A DNA stretch of 63,714 bases from Nemertoderma westbladi (Eukaryota > Xenacoelomorpha > Nemertodermatida > Nemertodermatidae): positions 1 to 63,714 of the forward strand of contig JAUCBJ010006777.1 of assembly GCA_032718475.1 (NCBI GenBank), read 5' to 3'. The stretch's first letter is position 1. Every line of letters starts with the position of its first letter. Shown here one piece after another: positions 61,419 through 63,714 of this stretch. Made by a program: the position numbers and the translations under genes. The notes beneath the pieces were generated by a model. It searched no databases. It was not told where the DNA came from and worked only from the letters and a program-made list of their open reading frames with translations.

Positions 61419-63623
61419 TCTAATATATATAAATATCGATTGTCTGTCAGTCAGTCAGTCTGTCTGTGTGTTTGTCATCGGCTATACAATCGAACCCATC
61501 TCGATGAAATCTCGCTTGCTATAGCTCGTTAGAAAGGTCTCGCCCTAACTCGTTGCAACGTAATACTCAGAGTCGTCTGAAGTTCGCCCGTCTGCCGCTA
61601 GAGGGCGATTTTCGTGATTTTCGGGCGAAATTTATCGAATTATTTCGGTTCTTCTATCGGTAATTAATGATTTAGAGGGCTAACATTTATCCCACCTGGT
61701 ATAAAATTAACATGGGTAGATTCGCCGTGTCCCATTCTCACAAAGTATTTATTTTATTCGAGTGTTTAATATAAATATGTATGATTATTTATTGATTAAA
61801 AAACAAATAGTGTATAAATATGTCATATTCGCCAAGCACGATCGAATTGGCCTATTGTTATTGAATAGGGAAGGATTGTTTTCTGTATCATAGCAACGTT
61901 AAGGTAATTATTGAACTCGCAGCTAGCTGGCTGGGCACAGATAAGGAGCAAGCAGGCTGGAGTGTTGATTGGGGTGGGTTTGGGTTGTAGTAATTCTGCT
62001 TTCTCAATCATTGGCTGCATGGAAGGAGAGGTTTATAACATTTTTGTTTTACTGTTATGAATATTAAAAGTAAAATAATTATTTCTCTACGCCTGTACTT
62101 ACTGTATTATTATTTTATCTAATATTATACATCTAATCTCGATGAAATCTCGCTTACTATAGCTCGTTAGATAGGTCTCGCCCTAACTCGTTGCAACGTA
62201 ATACTCAGAGCCGTCTGAAGTTCCCCCGTCTGCCGCTAGAGGGCGAATTGTCCGATAGTGAGAACCTGATCTTATTGGGTTGTTTTTAATGCTTTTGAGC
62301 TGAAACTTGGTTGCTATATACTGCAGCTGCAGCATAGGCTTTATAATTCCGGAGTCACTGAGTTGTCCACAGTTCCCCAGTCTACCGTTAGAGGGCTAAA
62401 TGTCTGAGAGTTAACATCTTCTCCAACTTTGTTATTTACAATCCGTTTAGACTGAAACTTGGTAGGCATCTACTACAGCATAGGCTGTATCTTTACTGAG
62501 TCGCAGAGTCGTCTACAATTCCCCAGTCTACCGCTAGAGGGCGAAATGTCTGAAAGTTAACATCTTCTCCAACTTTGTTATTTATAATCCATTTAGACTG
62601 AACTTGGTAGGCATCTACTACAACATAGGCTATATCTTTACTGAGTCGCGCAGAGTTGTCTACAGTACCCGCGTCTGCCGCTAGAGGGCGAAATGTATGA
62701 AAGTTAACATCTTCTCCAACTTTGTTATTTACAATCCTTTTAGACTGAAACTTGGTAGGCATCTACTATAGCATAGGCTATATCTTTGCGGAGTAGTAGA
62801 GTCGTCTACAGTTCCACAGTCAGCCGCAAGAGGGCGAATTGTCTGATAGTGAAAACCTCATCCCATTTGGTTCTTTTTAATCCTTTTGAGCTGAAACTTG
62901 GCAGGTATCTACTACATCCTAGGCTCTATCTTTACGGAGTTGCAGAGTCTTATACACTTCCCCAGTCTACCGCTAGAGGGTGAAATGTCTGAAAGTTAAC
63001 ATCTTCTCCAACTTTGTTATTTACAAACGGTTTAGACTGAAACTTGGTAGGCATCTACTACAGCATAGGCTCTACCTTTACGGAGTCGCAGAGTTGTATA
63101 CAGTTCCCCTATCTGCCGCTAGAGGGCGAATTGTCTGATAGTGAACACCTCATCCCAATTGGTTCTTTTTAATCCCTTTGAGCTGAAACTTGGCAGGAAT
63201 CTACTACAGCATATTCTGTATCTTTACGGAGTCCCAGAGTCGTCTACAGTTCTTCAGTCTACCGCTAGAAGTCTGAATGTGAACATCTACACCAATTTTG
63301 TTATTTACAATCTGTTTAAGCTGAAACTTGAAAGGCAGGCATTTTACTTCACCATAAACCCCATCTTTACCAAACTGCAGCGCCGTCTGCATTTCACCAG
63401 TACGCAGGTAGAGGGTGGATCTGAAAGTGATCATTTTCTGGAAATTGTGTTATTTACAATCTGCCTAAAGTTGAAACTTGACAGTTATCTCTTATGGGGG
63501 TGGTGTTTTATTTAATGATGTGGTGTCTGTTCCGTATACAGTTCTCAAATCTCCCACACATATTCATATATCATCTGCACGTGCACTAGAAAGCTGTGGC
63601 CCGAAGGGCCACAGGCTTTCTAG
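61419..63623 (+). mobile_element. Helitron/Helentron-like element H5 (type II)
   Basis: 2205 bp. The 5' end TCTAATATATATAAATATCG directly follows the H4 CTAG. Nearly identical to H4 in head and tail, with one or two fewer tandem units (cores about 61593, 62231, 62380, 62527, 62675, 62821, 62967, 63113, 63259). Confidence 0.77.
63586..63623 (+). other. Helitron 3' terminal hairpin (H5)
   Basis: Same as H4; followed immediately by the 5' end of H6. Confidence 0.8.
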
Positions 63624-63714
63624 TCTATATATATAAATATCATGTGTTTGTCTGTCTGTCTGTCTGTCTGTCCAAGCTATACGTTTCTACACACAAGCAC
63701 CAATCGGAGCTCGC
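63624..63714 (+). mobile_element. Helitron/Helentron-like element H6, 5' end (type I)
   Basis: TCTATATATATAAATATCATG, a TCTG microsatellite, then the type I head (TCCAAGCTATACGTTTC) as in H2. It runs off the window. Confidence 0.75.

Noticed and set aside
49640-63260. Regular repeats that might be read as a CRISPR array
   Set aside because: The unit is about 147 bp throughout with no short repeat plus unique spacer pattern, and the context is eukaryotic transposons.
1-63714. Host protein-coding exons
   Set aside because: I found no long frame or conserved domain outside the transposable elements, though short exons could escape detection by eye.

Overview
This is eukaryotic, almost certainly invertebrate-animal, repetitive DNA with no host gene that I can recognise. 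Every long coding region belongs to a transposable element: three BEL/Pao LTR retrotransposons, one Ty1/copia element, one APE-type LINE, a piggyBac-type non-autonomous transposon and a row of Helitron/Helentron-like elements. The element mix, TATA-containing LTRs and CpG-type decay fit a bilaterian animal; I cannot name the species or phylum.

Layout (names are mine). The left two thirds (1-48213) is a set of nested insertions. The outermost element there is BEL-C (+ strand): LTR-C fragments and gag start at 1930-6682, gag continues at 21784-24006, gag and protease at 43914-46004, 3' LTR at 47552-48213. BEL-A (- strand, 6683-21783, 15.1 kb, 1933-bp LTRs, perfect 5-bp target duplication TAGTG) sits inside the BEL-C gag reading frame. 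BEL-B (+ strand, 24007-43913, about 2.09-kb LTRs) interrupts BEL-C further on. A copia element (- strand, 25079-29287) is inserted in the 5' LTR of BEL-B and has lost its 3' end. A 3.46-kb segment (BEL-C LTR and gag start plus the BEL-A 3' LTR and tail) was later tandemly duplicated, giving at least 2.5 copies at 1-8852.

The right third (48214-63714) is a head-to-tail row of at least six Helitron/Helentron-like elements, each ending in the same 38-nt hairpin and CTAG. Each carries a tandem array with a 146-147 bp period, and each repeat has a core resembling the CTCF consensus. A LINE (52979-58324, 10-bp target duplication GGGCGAAATG) is inserted in the third element, and that LINE's reading frame is split by a piggyBac-type element (55044-56594, TTAA duplications).

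How the genes work together: BEL-A and BEL-B each encode a coiled-coil Gag followed in frame by DUF1759/zinc-knuckle, aspartic protease, RT, RNase H and integrase. Both are inactivated by stops and frameshifts, BEL-B more heavily. BEL-C encodes Gag and protease but no visible RT or integrase. The LINE looks intact apart from the piggyBac insertion.

The least expected signals are: (1) a 20-bp palindrome, best form GGAAGGCTTGCGAGCCTACC, dispersed about 16 times through BEL-A and BEL-B in three reading frames and in untranslated regions, always in linkers; (2) a tRNA-like module at the same place in both LTR families; (3) a covarying hairpin just after pol in BEL-A and BEL-B; (4) the CTCF-like 147-bp arrays in concatenated Helitrons.
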